NCBI GenBank assembly: GCA_025766275.1
Contig: JAFKAC010000084.1
Location: forward strand, 62,001-126,000
Reading direction: 5' to 3'
Source of the DNA: Lactarius indigo
Taxonomy: Eukaryota; Basidiomycota; Agaricomycetes; Russulales; Russulaceae
Length of the DNA stretch: 64,000 nt
Shown: piece by piece, positions 42,447 to 52,865 of the stretch
Numbering within the stretch: position 1 is the first letter of the stretch
Layout: every line of letters starts with the position of its first letter
Translations under genes and position numbers: made by a program
The notes under the pieces: model-generated
Databases searched by the model: none
What the model saw: only the letters and a program-made list of their open reading frames with translations
Told to the model about the DNA's origin: nothing

Positions 42447-43809
42447 AGAAGAAAAAGAGTGGATCAAGAACTTTGACAACTGGGACGACTTCGACGAAGA
42501 CGAACAGCTTTGCCTCATCGAAGACAGAAGGGAGTCGATCAGAAAGTACGAGGAAAGAAAAAGACAAGACGAGTTAGATAGGATGTCCGCCGCCGCCGCC
42601 GCTCCAACCACACCAATAGCTCCTGCTCCGCCCCCAACTCTCAACGACTGCTTACGCCTAATAAGTGATTTAGGCCAGGTAGTCGGCATACTCACACAAA
42701 AAGTCAAGGACTTGACCGCACAGGTTTCAGCAACCGCGGCCAAGCCCAGCCCAAAACACAAGGAAGTAGTGGCCCGTCCCAAAGCATGGGATGGGAAAGG
42801 CAACTCTACAGATGCCCGTCATTTCCTTGCAGCCTTCCACAATTGGGCAGGCTCACAGCAGGACACTATGAACACCTGGGACCCGGCCCAGGGCATGTAC
42901 TTCCGGGCAGAAGACCGCTGGATCATGGCGGTTCTTAACCTTATGGAAGGGGAAGCCAAGTCATGGGCTCTCCCTTACCTCGAACAACTTCAGCAAAATA
43001 ATATCCCATTCTCCAGCTCGTGGGACGAATTCGTCAAAGAATTCAACAGACGATTTTCGCCCCTCGACACCACAGAGACAGCGAGGGAGCAGCTGAAGAA
43101 GACAAAACAGGGCCACGGATCGGTTGCAGAGTACCGATCCATGTTCGAACAATACTCTGGACAGACTGGATGGTCAAAAGCAGACCTCCGCACCCGCTTT
43201 TACGACGGTCTCTCAGATCGCGTAAAAGATGCCTTAGCCTTGACGGACAAGGCCCACGTCGACTTCGACGACCTCAAGCAGGTCTCACAATCACTGGATC
43301 AGCGACTGAGACAGAGAGACTTGGAGAAGAAGGGCGGTTCGTCCAGCCAGTCAATCTTGCCTGCAGGCAAGCCGGCCAATCCAGACGCGATGCAAGTTGA
43401 CGCATCACATCAGCAGAGATCCGGCACGAGCAAGCCTGCATCTGGTGGAAAGACTCGGCAAGACTACCAAAAGCATATGCAAGGCAAGTGCTACGGGTGT
43501 GGTTCTAAGGACCACTCAAAGAAGGACGGAAATCACAAACGCGACGTGTGCCACCATTGTCAGAAGGTCGGACATAGGGCACCCGTCTGCATGCTCAAAT
43601 TTATGGGGAAACCCGCCAAAGCGAAAGCTGCGGCCAGTAGTGAGGAGACCCCCTCTCAACCTTCTTCCAGTCAGTCGGTGGCCTCCACTGCCCAAACAAG
43701 CACTCCCGCACCGCCCAAAGCCAATACGTCCCAGGCAGACGTGGCAAAGTTACTGGCAGCGCTCACAGCCCAACAAGAGCAAATCAACGCTCTCAAAGCG
43801 GCTTTTTAG
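42319..43809 (+). CDS. CV2 gag main frame (capsid, nucleocapsid)
   Basis: Frame open from 42319; its first ATG is at 42583 (409 residues to TAG 43807-43809). Coding signal clearly starts earlier (about 42370: A-Q-A-Q-Y-P-T-G-V-T-S-K-Y-R, then K-E-E-K-E-W-I...), so the ATG at 42583 is probably not the real N-terminus. Contains the retrotransposon-gag domain (about 42780-43330) and two Cys/His knuckles (C-Y-G-C...; C-H-H-C-Q-K-V-G-H-R-A-P-V-C, about 43487-43593). The tail is Ser/Pro-rich. Confidence 0.85.
   Translation, partial: SPNFLLPHPHTPTIAPKGKQRAAQAQAQYPTGVTSKYRTILSKEEKEWIKNFDNWDDFDEDEQLCLIEDRRESIRKYEERKRQDELDRMSAAAAAPTTPIAPAPPPTLNDCLRLISDLGQVVGILTQKVKDLTAQVSATAAKPSPKHKEVVARPKAWDGKGNSTDARHFLAAFHNWAGSQQDTMNTWDPAQGMYFRAEDRWIMAVLNLMEGEAKSWALPYLEQLQQNNIPFSSSWDEFVKEFNRRFSPLDTTETAREQLKKTKQGHGSVAEYRSMFEQYSGQTGWSKADLRTRFYDGLSDRVKDALALTDKAHVDFDDLKQVSQSLDQRLRQRDLEKKGGSSSQSILPAGKPANPDAMQVDASHQQRSGTSKPASGGKTRQDYQKHMQGKCYGCGSKDHSKKDGNHKRDVCHHCQKVGHRAPVCMLKFMGKPAKAKAAASSEETPSQPSSSQSVASTAQTSTPAPPKANTSQADVAKLLAALTAQQEQINALKAAF
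43803..43809 (+). promoter_or_regulatory. Possible -1 slip at CV2 gag stop
   Basis: gcTTTTTAG: the Phe codon before the gag TAG can slip back one base onto TTT. The pol frame is open across this point and through the 212 bases before its first ATG (44022), reading as a Ser/Cys/Asp-rich linker. Not a canonical heptamer, so weaker than the CV1 signal. Confidence 0.35.
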
Positions 43810-44021
43810 ATCCAGGGGTAGTCATAGCTGCGGACTCCCCCTGTAAAACAGATACGGTTGACTCAGCTTCATGTAGTTGTAAGATATGCCTACGATCTCG
43901 CCTCGTTTCGGACTCGGACCAATTTGTAATTCCTACGTACCATTCTGTTTCTGCCTGTCATGTTGATAGTAGTGATGTCTCGGCTTCCTGTTCTGATTCT
44001 ACATCTACATCTGCCTCGGAG

Positions 44022-47000
44022 ATGAACAATAGTATTAGTGTTCCAATTGCTCCACAAACTGTAGCAGCGCCGCAAGTGATGATTTCTGATGCAGCGCTTT
44101 CTTCATGTATTATTCCCGAAACAAAAGATAGCAGATCTCATTTTCATATTTCTGTTGAATTACAAGGACATCATCGTACTGTAAAAGTAGCAGCCATGGT
44201 AGACTCTGGGGCAACTTCGTTGTTCCTAGACAAAAAGTACGCTGACTGCCACAAGATGTTGCAAGTTCCGTTGGAGCATCCCATTACCCTCTATAATATA
44301 GACGGGACGCTCAATGAAGCCGGCAGTATTACCCACAAAGTAACACTCGTCCTCAAAGTTGGTCCTAGTGCAGAAAAATTCGACTTTATGGTCACTTCAC
44401 TAGGCCCAGAACGAGTAATACTGGGACTACCCTGGCTTAGACACCGGAACCTGCACATAGATTGGCAGGAAGGCACTATGCGTCTCAACTCCAGCGCTGA
44501 AATAGCTGCACCAGAGATAGAGATAGAGGTGACGCGCATTATGGCGAACCGTATGGAACGCCGCCGTCTCCTTGCGGAGAAAGTGCTGGACACAGTCTCT
44601 GACGAAGTTTTCTGTTTGGCTGGTTTCACGTACTCTCAGCAGATTGCTGAGAAAGCGATAACTTCCAAACCTAAGAAAACCTTTGAAGAGATGGTCCCTG
44701 AGCACTATCGTGACTTCGCAAAAGTCTTCTCTGAGGAAGAATCCCAGAGACTCCCTGAGCACCAACCATGGGACCACGCCATAGACCTTGAACCAGATGC
44801 AGTCAAACACTGGAAGGTCAAGACGTACCCCATGTCACCGAGCGAACAAGTGGAATTGGACAAATTCCTAGACGAACATATAGGGAAAGGATATTTAGTG
44901 CCATCTAAGTCACCAATGGCATCCCCTGTATTCTTCATAAAGAAAAAGGACGGCAAGCTCCATCTTGTCCAAGATTATCGGCGCCTTAATAAAATAACCA
45001 TTAAAAACCGATATCCACTTCCACTCACTGCCGACATTATCAATCAGCTTAAGGGAGCTCAATACTTCACCAAATTCGACGTTCGATGGGGGTATCATAA
45101 TATCCGCATCAAAGAAGGCGATGAATGGAAAGGTGCTATTGTCACCAATAGGGGACTATATGAACCGAAAGTCATGTATTTCAGCATGACTAATAGCCCC
45201 GCCACTTTCCAAGCCTTAATGAACGCCGTATTCGCTGATCTTATCGCACAAGGAGAGGTCGCTGTATATATGGATGATATCCTCATCTATAGCAATGACC
45301 TTAAACACCATCACAAGATAGTACGCAAGGTGTTAACACGGTTAGAGCAATACGACCTCTATCTCAAGCCTGAGAAGTGCGACTTTGAGAAGCAAGAAAT
45401 GGAGTATCTTGGGATGATTATCCGTCCCGGAGAAGTGCGGATGGACCCTGGCAAGGTCTCTGCAGTAAAGGAGTGGCCAACCCCGACTACGCTCAAAGAA
45501 GTAAGAGCATTTATCGGGTTCGCCAATTTCTATAGGAGGTTTATTAAAGACTTCGCGGCTATCGCCCGACCCCTTCATGACCTCACTAAGAAAGACACTC
45601 CTTGGACATGGCAGTCTGAACAGCAGAAAGCTTTCGACTTGTTGAAGGAACATTTTGTACAAGAACCTATCCTTAAGGTTTACGATCTGAACCTCCCAAC
45701 TAGAGTCGAAGTAGATGCTTCTGGATTTGCTACTGGCGGTATTTTAACTCAGAAATACCCGGACGGTCTCTGGCACCCCATTGCGTACCGCTCACAGTCC
45801 ATGAGTAAGGAAGAACGCAATTATGAGATTTACGACAGAGAAATGCTCGGCTTAATCCGTGCCTTAGAGGACTGGAGACACTTCCTCAAAGGCATCTCTT
45901 TCGAAGTGATCACTGACCATAAGAATATGGAATGGTGGGCAACCATGAAAGACTTAAATAGGCGCCAGGCTAGATGGGCCCTATTCTTAAGTCGGTTCGC
46001 CTTCAAAATCACTTACAAGAAAGGAGAATCTATGCAAGCCGATGCATTAAGTCGTTTCTCACGAGACCAGATCCGAGACTCTGAAGACAACCGCCAGGTT
46101 CAGGTATTAAAACCTGAGCACTTCCTTGCTGCCGCTAAAGCGCACTTCATCCCTGAAATAGACTCCCTAGGGAGCCGCATTAAACTAGCATCCATAAGAG
46201 AAGCCGAAGTTATAGAGGGTCTTAAAAGTATTTCAAAGACCGCTCCTAAGGCTCTCACAGAAGGCATCTTAATGTGGGAAGAAGAAGACGGTTTCGTTTA
46301 TCACCGGGGGAAATTATATGTCCCAAATGATCGTGCCCTTCGAAGGGACGTGGTAAAATCTTGCCACGACTCGGTCACTACAGGACACCCTGGAAAGAAC
46401 GGAACCATAGAGCTAGTTAGTCGCTACTACTGGTGGCCACGCATGTCAGGCTTTATTGCCTCATACGTAGACGGATGTGATCGATGCCAACGCTATCGCA
46501 AAGATCTACACCCCAAAGCAACCATTCAGCCGCAAGAAGTACCTGAGGGACCTTGGCAGATCGTTGGGATCGATCTAATCGGCCCACTGCCTATGTCACG
46601 TGGGAAAGATATGATCTTAAATATAGTAGATCATTACACCAAACAGATTCATCTGTTCCCCGTGACCTCTCAAATTACGGCTGATGGGGTGGCATCCATC
46701 TACTTTGAGCAAGTCTTCCCACTGCACGGGATCCCTTGCAAAGTTATAAGCGATCGAGGACCCCAATTTGCAGCGCGAAGTATGCGTGCCCTCTATAAGC
46801 GACTTGGGATAGACGCAGGTCTTACTACAGCCTATCATCCTCAAGCTAATGGACAGGTTGAGCGCAAAAATCAAGAAGTTGAAATATATCTGCGCATGTT
46901 CATTAGCAAAAGACAGGATGATTGGGCAGACCTGCTTCCTACAGCAGAATTCGTAGTCAATAGTAGGCTCAACTCAGCTACGGGACACACCCCCTTTGAG

Positions 47001-47693
47001 CTACTATACGGCTTTATGCCGGACTTCACCATTCCTGCTGGTAGACCCATGGGTATTCCATTGCTCGACAAGCGCCTTCAGCACTTAGTTTCCGCTCATA
47101 AGGATGCAGAAGCGGCTCTACGCCTAAGTAAAAGGCGAATGCAGACAGACGTTGAACAAAGGACTAAGCCATACTCCTTCAACGTCGGGGATAAAGTTTG
47201 GCTGCAAGCAAAGCAAATAAAGATACATCAGCAGTCGTCCAAATTGGGACCTAAGCAACTGGGCCCATTTGAAGTCACTAAAGTCATAAGTGACGTCGAC
47301 TACAAGCTTGCACTCCCCCCTGCATTGCGGATCCATGATGTATTTCATGTAGACCGTCTCTCTCCTTACAAAGGAAATGAAGTCAATGGGCTCACGCCTC
47401 CACCACCCGATCCAGTAACAGTCGAAGGAGAAGAAGAGTATGAAGTTGACCATATACGAGATTCTAAACTCTTTGGTTGTACTCTTAAATACCTCGTCCG
47501 TTGGAAAGGGTACGGTGAGGGTGAGGACACATGGGAACCGGCTAAAAATCTAGCACATGCCCCTGATGCGGTTAAGGAATTCCATTCCTCAAACCCGGGT
47601 GCACCTAGAAAAATAGCGGCTCTTATTTACGCGTCCTTACCTTGGCAAGCTCACCATGTGGATACATTGGCCAACGCGGACGTTGACCCTTAA
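44022..47693 (+). CDS. CV2 pol polyprotein with chromodomain (1223 aa), intact
   Basis: Residues counted from ATG 44022: aspartic protease D61-S-G-A-T; reverse transcriptase with Y416-M-D-D (F-S-M-T-N where F-G-L-T-N is usual); RNase H beginning E-V-D565-A-S-G; integrase zinc finger from H782; catalytic triad D851, D911, E947, spacing D-59-D-35-E as expected; G-P-Y/F-like module; chromodomain about 1139-1190 (Y-E-V-D-H-I...W-K-G-Y...D-T-W-E-P), which would bind methylated H3K9 and steer integration into heterochromatin. No stop or frameshift. Pol probably starts by frameshift from gag rather than at this ATG. Ends directly before the polypurine tract. Confidence 0.96.
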   Translation: MNNSISVPIAPQTVAAPQVMISDAALSSCIIPETKDSRSHFHISVELQGHHRTVKVAAMVDSGATSLFLDKKYADCHKMLQVPLEHPITLYNIDGTLNEAGSITHKVTLVLKVGPSAEKFDFMVTSLGPERVILGLPWLRHRNLHIDWQEGTMRLNSSAEIAAPEIEIEVTRIMANRMERRRLLAEKVLDTVSDEVFCLAGFTYSQQIAEKAITSKPKKTFEEMVPEHYRDFAKVFSEEESQRLPEHQPWDHAIDLEPDAVKHWKVKTYPMSPSEQVELDKFLDEHIGKGYLVPSKSPMASPVFFIKKKDGKLHLVQDYRRLNKITIKNRYPLPLTADIINQLKGAQYFTKFDVRWGYHNIRIKEGDEWKGAIVTNRGLYEPKVMYFSMTNSPATFQALMNAVFADLIAQGEVAVYMDDILIYSNDLKHHHKIVRKVLTRLEQYDLYLKPEKCDFEKQEMEYLGMIIRPGEVRMDPGKVSAVKEWPTPTTLKEVRAFIGFANFYRRFIKDFAAIARPLHDLTKKDTPWTWQSEQQKAFDLLKEHFVQEPILKVYDLNLPTRVEVDASGFATGGILTQKYPDGLWHPIAYRSQSMSKEERNYEIYDREMLGLIRALEDWRHFLKGISFEVITDHKNMEWWATMKDLNRRQARWALFLSRFAFKITYKKGESMQADALSRFSRDQIRDSEDNRQVQVLKPEHFLAAAKAHFIPEIDSLGSRIKLASIREAEVIEGLKSISKTAPKALTEGILMWEEEDGFVYHRGKLYVPNDRALRRDVVKSCHDSVTTGHPGKNGTIELVSRYYWWPRMSGFIASYVDGCDRCQRYRKDLHPKATIQPQEVPEGPWQIVGIDLIGPLPMSRGKDMILNIVDHYTKQIHLFPVTSQITADGVASIYFEQVFPLHGIPCKVISDRGPQFAARSMRALYKRLGIDAGLTTAYHPQANGQVERKNQEVEIYLRMFISKRQDDWADLLPTAEFVVNSRLNSATGHTPFELLYGFMPDFTIPAGRPMGIPLLDKRLQHLVSAHKDAEAALRLSKRRMQTDVEQRTKPYSFNVGDKVWLQAKQIKIHQQSSKLGPKQLGPFEVTKVISDVDYKLALPPALRIHDVFHVDRLSPYKGNEVNGLTPPPPDPVTVEGEEEYEVDHIRDSKLFGCTLKYLVRWKGYGEGEDTWEPAKNLAHAPDAVKEFHSSNPGAPRKIAALIYASLPWQAHHVDTLANADVDP

Positions 47694-47705
47694 GGAGGGG
47701 GGTGA
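47693..47705 (+). other. CV2 polypurine tract
   Basis: AAGGAGGGGGGTGA-type purine run abutting TGTCACGG of the right LTR. Confidence 0.85.
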
Positions 47706-48481
47706 TGTCACGGACGCTCTATTTTTGCCTTATTTTTCTGTATTTTTACGGATTTATTTGGTGAAGATACGAACATCCAACGTTGCGTTCAAACATCCAA
47801 GTCCTTATCATTAGATATGATAAGATGGTTAGTCACGTGATGCCAACATGTGCACCCACAAGCACGTGACCCTGGGACAGTAACTTCCTTATCGGATGTT
47901 ACCCTTTTAGGTCACTTTCCTCATTAGTAAAGTAGTTTCTCATTGGACAATAAGCAGGGAACATTCTAGATAGTTCTAGACTCCGTTGTCATAGGGTAAT
48001 GACTCATAGATAAGGACACGTCACTGTTCTGTCAGCGTTAATGACTGTGCATCAGTCAGCACAATAAGATAATGCTATATTTAGACACGACGCGTCAGCG
48101 TCTGACTCATTACTATTACATGTACCTTTAGTAACAAGGTTCAGTAGTAATTCGATCTCAGCCGCAGCATAGTATATAAACCCTCATGTAGCGTCCTGAG
48201 TGGAACCAACTTGTCCTCTTGGTTCTCCACTCAGGTGCGCATTCCTTTGTATTTCCCTTACTCTTCTCCAATGTTAACTTGTCCTCTTGGTTCTCCACTC
48301 AGCGTGCCACAGCGTGATCACCTGACCTTTGGACTTGCATAAAGTCCTCACGTGTGTCTACTCTCCGCTGTGCCTGTACGTTCGGCGCGTGACTTGTCTC
48401 CGCGCTAGGCTTGAGTGTGTACCGTGTCAGTTCACTTACACTTTGCTTGGTCTAGTTGTCACGATAAGCCATACCGCTACA
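47706..48481 (+). repeat. CV2 right LTR (776 bp)
   Basis: Same length as the left copy; transitions only. Confidence 0.97.
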
Positions 48482-48689
48482 GTGCCTCACATCTCTATGT
48501 ACCAGGCTTCTCTGGCATTTGTTCCAGCAGGCACCAGCAGAGGGACCTATGCTATTGCCAATTCTGACCCAGCTTAGGCCCTGCCCGACAAACCTGCGGC
48601 AGGTGGGCAGGGATGAGGCGTGGCCACAGGTGCCTACCAGCTCCTACAGCCTTAGCTGAGGTGATATGCCCTCTGCCCCCCCTTGTCTG

Positions 48690-48965
48690 ATTTCAGTGAG
48701 CTACATGGGGTGCAGAGGAGGCAAGCACAGCACCAGGGTCAGCACCGGCTACTTGCCCTCCCTGCCCCAGCCCCAGTAAGGTGGGGTGAGAGTGGGTGCA
48801 GAGCATTGGGGTGCGGGGAGGGCAGGCATGGCACCAGGGTTGGCACCACCTGCTTGCCCTCCTTGTCTCTGTGCTGGTAGGGTAGGGTGAGGGGGGTGCG
48901 GGGCATCAGGGTGAGGGGAGGGCAGGCGTGGCACCAGGGTCAGCACCACCTGCTTGCCTTCCCTA
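48690..48965 (+). repeat. GC-rich tandem repeat, about three units of 95-110 bp
   Basis: Each unit contains ggcaccagggt.agcaccacctgcttgccctcc followed by a ggtgag/ggggtgcgggg stretch. Two inverted partial units lie at 52920-53035, on the other side of the hAT element. Confidence 0.7.
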
Positions 48966-48969
48966 GGAG

Positions 48970-49375
48970 GCACAGTAGAAGAGGGAAAAGGAAAAGGGGG
49001 GTTTGGAAATGGCTGAACAAGTTGATATACCCTGCCACTCCACTCCTGTACCAAGTAGCACGTGCCCACTGGGCCAGCAGGCATCTTTGCACCTTCTCCT
49101 GTGATGTGTGACGGATGTGCATGTGAGCTGCCTTGCCTCTTCAGTCGATCAGAGTTCCAAGTATTCCAAAATAGGACCATGACTAGGCGTGACCATCTGA
49201 CTCAGTGGTCCTGTCCAAATGAGTGATCAGGCATAGTATTGGTTGCCACCTGCCACCCAACTGGCCAGTGGCACATGTTACTTGGGATGGGAGCGGAGTG
49301 GCACGGTATATCAACTTGTCTGGCCACTTCTGAACCCCCCTTTTCCCTTTCCCTCACCTACTGCACCTCTTCAGT
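48970..49375. repeat. Fold-back element of about 400 bp built from repeat R
   Basis: 48970-49085 and 49255-49375 are inverted copies (about 80 % by eye) around a spacer of about 170 bp that carries a copy of the end of the 20470-20830 element. The transcript or single strand would form a long hairpin. Confidence 0.65.
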
Positions 49376-49436
49376 ACCCCTGCCTCAAATTTTATGCCAA
49401 TTAAGCTGCAGCCAGCAAATAGGAAGGTCTGGGGCA

Positions 49437-52400
49437 CAGTGTTGGACAGTCGCCGACTGGAAGTCAGAAGTCAGGTCATACAGTTGGTGACTAGTCACTG
49501 ACTGTAAAACGACCGTGACTTTCCTCATCACGTGAAGTAGCAAATATTATGTGCTGTAGTTGGTTACATTGATTACACGTCATACGGCGCTCATACTCTT
49601 CATCTCTTCATTGCTCATTGCTCCTCATCCGATACCAATATGAGTGCCCGCCCACCTCAATCTACTCGCCATTGGGTCCATGGTTTCTTCAAAGATCACC
49701 CAAGGCTTGCACAAAAGGCACCTGAAGCATATTCTGGCACCCAAGGAACGCGTGACAAGCCTAGGGTATTCTGTATAGGTTGTTTAGCTAAGGTCGTCAA
49801 TGCAGCCCTTCAACATGATCAAGAAGAAGTTGAGGCAGGTACTTGGGAGTCTGCTCGGACACCAGAAATGATCGAAGCAGAATGTGTGTCACTACATCAC
49901 GTCTCTATATTTGTCACCTAATTACTGGCTTTCCACCAGTATTCTCAGTCGGCCAGAATGAACGTGGTCGTGCATGGTTGCCAGGACGTGTAGATGTTCT
50001 ACTAAATCATGTTATAGCCTGTTCCAATCATATTGACAACGTGCGTGCGATGGCACAGGCCTACAAAGATGGTATAATCCCACGGTCACCCCCTGCCAGT
50101 GGCAGGAGATCCCGTCACTTTGCAGGGGAGGGCATTGGGCCCATCACATCACCAGCATATCAACGTCACTCTGCGTCACCCTATCCAAGCCCCCGATTGC
50201 CTTCATTACATGTTCACACGCCATCCTATTCCTATCACCCTGCACGTGGCCTCACATCTGGGCCAAGTTCAAGTTATGAGCAAGAGTCTTCTGTTGTGTC
50301 TTCTTCATCCTCTGGCGGTCCTGGAAGTCAAAGTGGTACTCCTTTTGACAATGTATCTATGTACTCAGCACGGTCATCTCGACGCAGCCCAAGTCATGTC
50401 CTGCAGACTCCTTTTGTACCCCCAAAACTTTCATGGTCAGAAGGACGTCAGCTACTTTTCGAGGAACGGATCGTATGCCTCACTGCATCAGCAGGGCTAC
50501 CACTCTCATGGGTAGAAAACATAGAGTGGCTAGACTTCTGTGTTGAGTTTCTCCCACATGCCAAGTCACCAAGTCGCAAGGTCCTCACAGGGCGTCTTCT
50601 GCCTCGGGCACTTGCCGATTTACAATTGAGGGCAAAGGTTAAGTTGAGTGGCAAGAGTGCAATGGCCTCATGTGATGGCTGGACAGGTGAAAATTTCCAT
50701 CACTATATCACGTTCATGGTTATGGCCGATCAAAAGGTATGACATTAGTATGACAACTATCCTCGTGTATCTGACTAGGCTTAGGTCCACATGGTGAAGG
50801 TTCATGATGTGTCGAACGAACGGAAGACTGCCAATAAACTCTACGATTTGATGGTAGAAGTAATCGAACTCCTTCAATTAGAATGGAACATTGTTGTTGT
50901 CGCATTCACAACAGATGCATCTGGTGAATCATGAAAGGCCAGGAAGATGCTCCTTGCTTGTTATCCACATATTGTGTGCCCCGACTGCTTCACACACCAG
51001 GTGTGACAGGTTTTTTTTCTCATCCTTTTGGTCATACTAATGTTTCAAAGGTAAACCTCATTGTCGGGAATTACTTTAAGGCCAAGACAGTATATACGAA
51101 GCACAGCAAAATGGCCTGTGAGCTCATCAGTTGGCTGCGCAGCAAGACCCAGGTCCTCGCCCACCTTCGAGAAATTCAGGTGCAAAGCGGGATGCAACCC
51201 CTCTCGGTAATCTGCGCTGTCTTAACAAGGTGGACAGCGCATTATCTTGCTTTTAGGCATCTACTTGAGCTCCACCGTCCTCTCATGGCTCTTGTGAATA
51301 ATGATGCAATGGCCCCACCCGATCAAAGTATTATCATTTCCCCAGGCTCATCAGTGTCAAACAAAAGAAAGGCGCGGGAAATGGTGGCGATCATCGAGGA
51401 TAGTAGTTTCTGGCACTCATTAGCTTGGTGAGAAACTTATTTAACTCAAGAATGGCATTTGAGATCTGATACATTTTGATACAGCCTTAAGACACATCTC
51501 GAACCTCTTGCGAGAGCTGCAAACATTGCCCAAGCGGCATTCTGTCGTCTGGATCAGATCCTGCTTACATTTGGGTCACTTTCAATATATTACAAAGACA
51601 ACAAGGCCAAGGACCCCGCAAATATTCCTGGGTGTACAGCTATACTTGACAGCATCGAGAAGTGGTGGGCTAGAGCCGATCAAGATGTATTTATCGCCAC
51701 CGTCCTTTTAAACCTGTTCGTCAAGGAAACTGCGTTTAACCCCAGTGTCCCCTTCCTAACTCACGCTGGCATTCTCGCACTTATGAAACGTTTATATCGA
51801 CGTTTCTTCTCTGTCACAGAGACCACAGTGGTGCTGGAACAAAACCTCAGGGACTTATTGCGCAACATTGAAGACTATTTTTCGGGCAGAGGAATATTTG
51901 AGCAGATGGCACAATACATTTCTGCCCTTGAAGCGGAGACACAGATTGCGGGTGTGTCCCCTGATCCTATTAGATTTTACACAGGAATCAGCCCGATCAC
52001 TGGACCCTCCCCACAACCGCTCATCAAACTCGCACAACACCTCCTATCCATTTGCCCAAACTCTGCCTTGTGCGAGTGATTATTCAGCGTGTTTGGCAAT
52101 ACCCTCATGAAGCTCAGAAATCGTCTTGGGATCAAGACGCTCACCTCTCTTGCTGAACTGAAGATGCACATATGGGACGAGCACTTGTGCAAACTTCTTT
52201 GGAAGATCTAATGGTCCTCCGGCAGAAGCTGAAGAACTCCCAGTACCTCAGGCCGATCCTCAGCCCCCCTCTGAGTCCACCACTCCACCTCCACCTCCCA
52301 ATGAAATGGAAATGGATGACATGACAGCTATTGACACAGAACTACAGCAGTTGTCTGGTGCCAGTGGGGTCGCTAACAAGTTCAATGAAATAACTGATTC

Positions 52401-52857
52401 ATTTGGTAGACAGGCAAGCAGAGACGACGACAATGAGGGCGAACAGATGCATGACTCAGAGGGCATCTCAATCAAGATTTCCAACCTTTTTGATTTCAAA
52501 AATCGGGCCTGGATTCCTACCAATGAACATAGCACATCTCAGAGTCTGGATGATGAGCTAGAGCTCTATGAGCTCCTTGACTTGGACGCACAAGGAGAGG
52601 AAGACCTTAATGTTGAGATTGATCAAGCCCTTGATAGTGTACTTCATCATGTCTAACTCAATTATTTACACTACACATTGTATGCAAGGTTTTGCGACTT
52701 GTCTGGACGACTTGCTGCATGTGCAGCACCTATTATGTCAGCTGTGTCAGTGACTTAGGTGGGCGTGGGAATAGTCGTGGTCGTTTGCGGTCGCTGACCC
52801 CCATGGTCTGACGGTCGTCCTGACTGTCACAACTAGTCGCTGACCGGCACAACACTG
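49437..52857 (+). mobile_element. hAT DNA transposon with perfect 8-bp target duplication
   Basis: 3421 bp. Ends CAGTGTTGgacagtcgccgact and (reversed) CAGTGTTGtgccggtcagcgact share CAGTGTTG and a second GACT block. CTGGGGCA at 49429-49436 and 52858-52865 is the 8-bp duplication typical of hAT. It split a copy of repeat R. One spliced transposase gene inside is broken by two TGA codons. Confidence 0.95.
49640..52656 (+). pseudogene. hAT transposase with BED-like finger, two TGA stops
   Basis: Begins ATG 49640. A BED-like N-terminus (H-W-V-H-G-F-F...C-I-G-C, about 49660-49790); a DNA-binding/linker exon (49843-50742) with Ser-rich stretch, then W-L-D-F-C-V-E-F...C-D-G-W-T-G, the hAT RNase-H-like fold start; further exons (about 50770-51003, 51060-51425, 51490-52200) with T-T-D-A-S-G, L-T-R-W-T-A-H and the C-terminal dimerisation region A-L-C-E-stop-L-F-S-V-F-G-N...L-R-N-R-L-G. 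TGA at 50932 and 52077 both stand where Arg is expected, so CGA to TGA. An acidic tail frame (52306-52656) follows. Otherwise the introns and domains are in order. Confidence 0.85.
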
Positions 52858-52865
52858 CTGGGGCA

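Larger units (their letters stand above)
39923..48481 (+). mobile_element. Ty3/Gypsy chromovirus CV2, young and nearly intact
   Basis: LTRs 39923-40698 and 47706-48481 are both 776 bp with five differences seen, all at CpG sites. Target duplication GTGCC at 39918-39922 and 48482-48486. Inside: self-primer site, a leader with a nested solo LTR, a split gag region, and a complete 1223-residue pol with chromodomain. It is the best candidate for a recently or still active element in the window. Confidence 0.97.

Noticed and set aside
42583..42585. ATG at 42583 as the true start of CV2 gag
   Set aside because: The same frame is clearly coding for at least 210 bases upstream, so this is probably an internal Met.
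48690..48965. CRISPR-like array
   Set aside because: Units of about 100 bp, imperfect and without unique spacers, in a eukaryotic context; a GC-rich tandem repeat.
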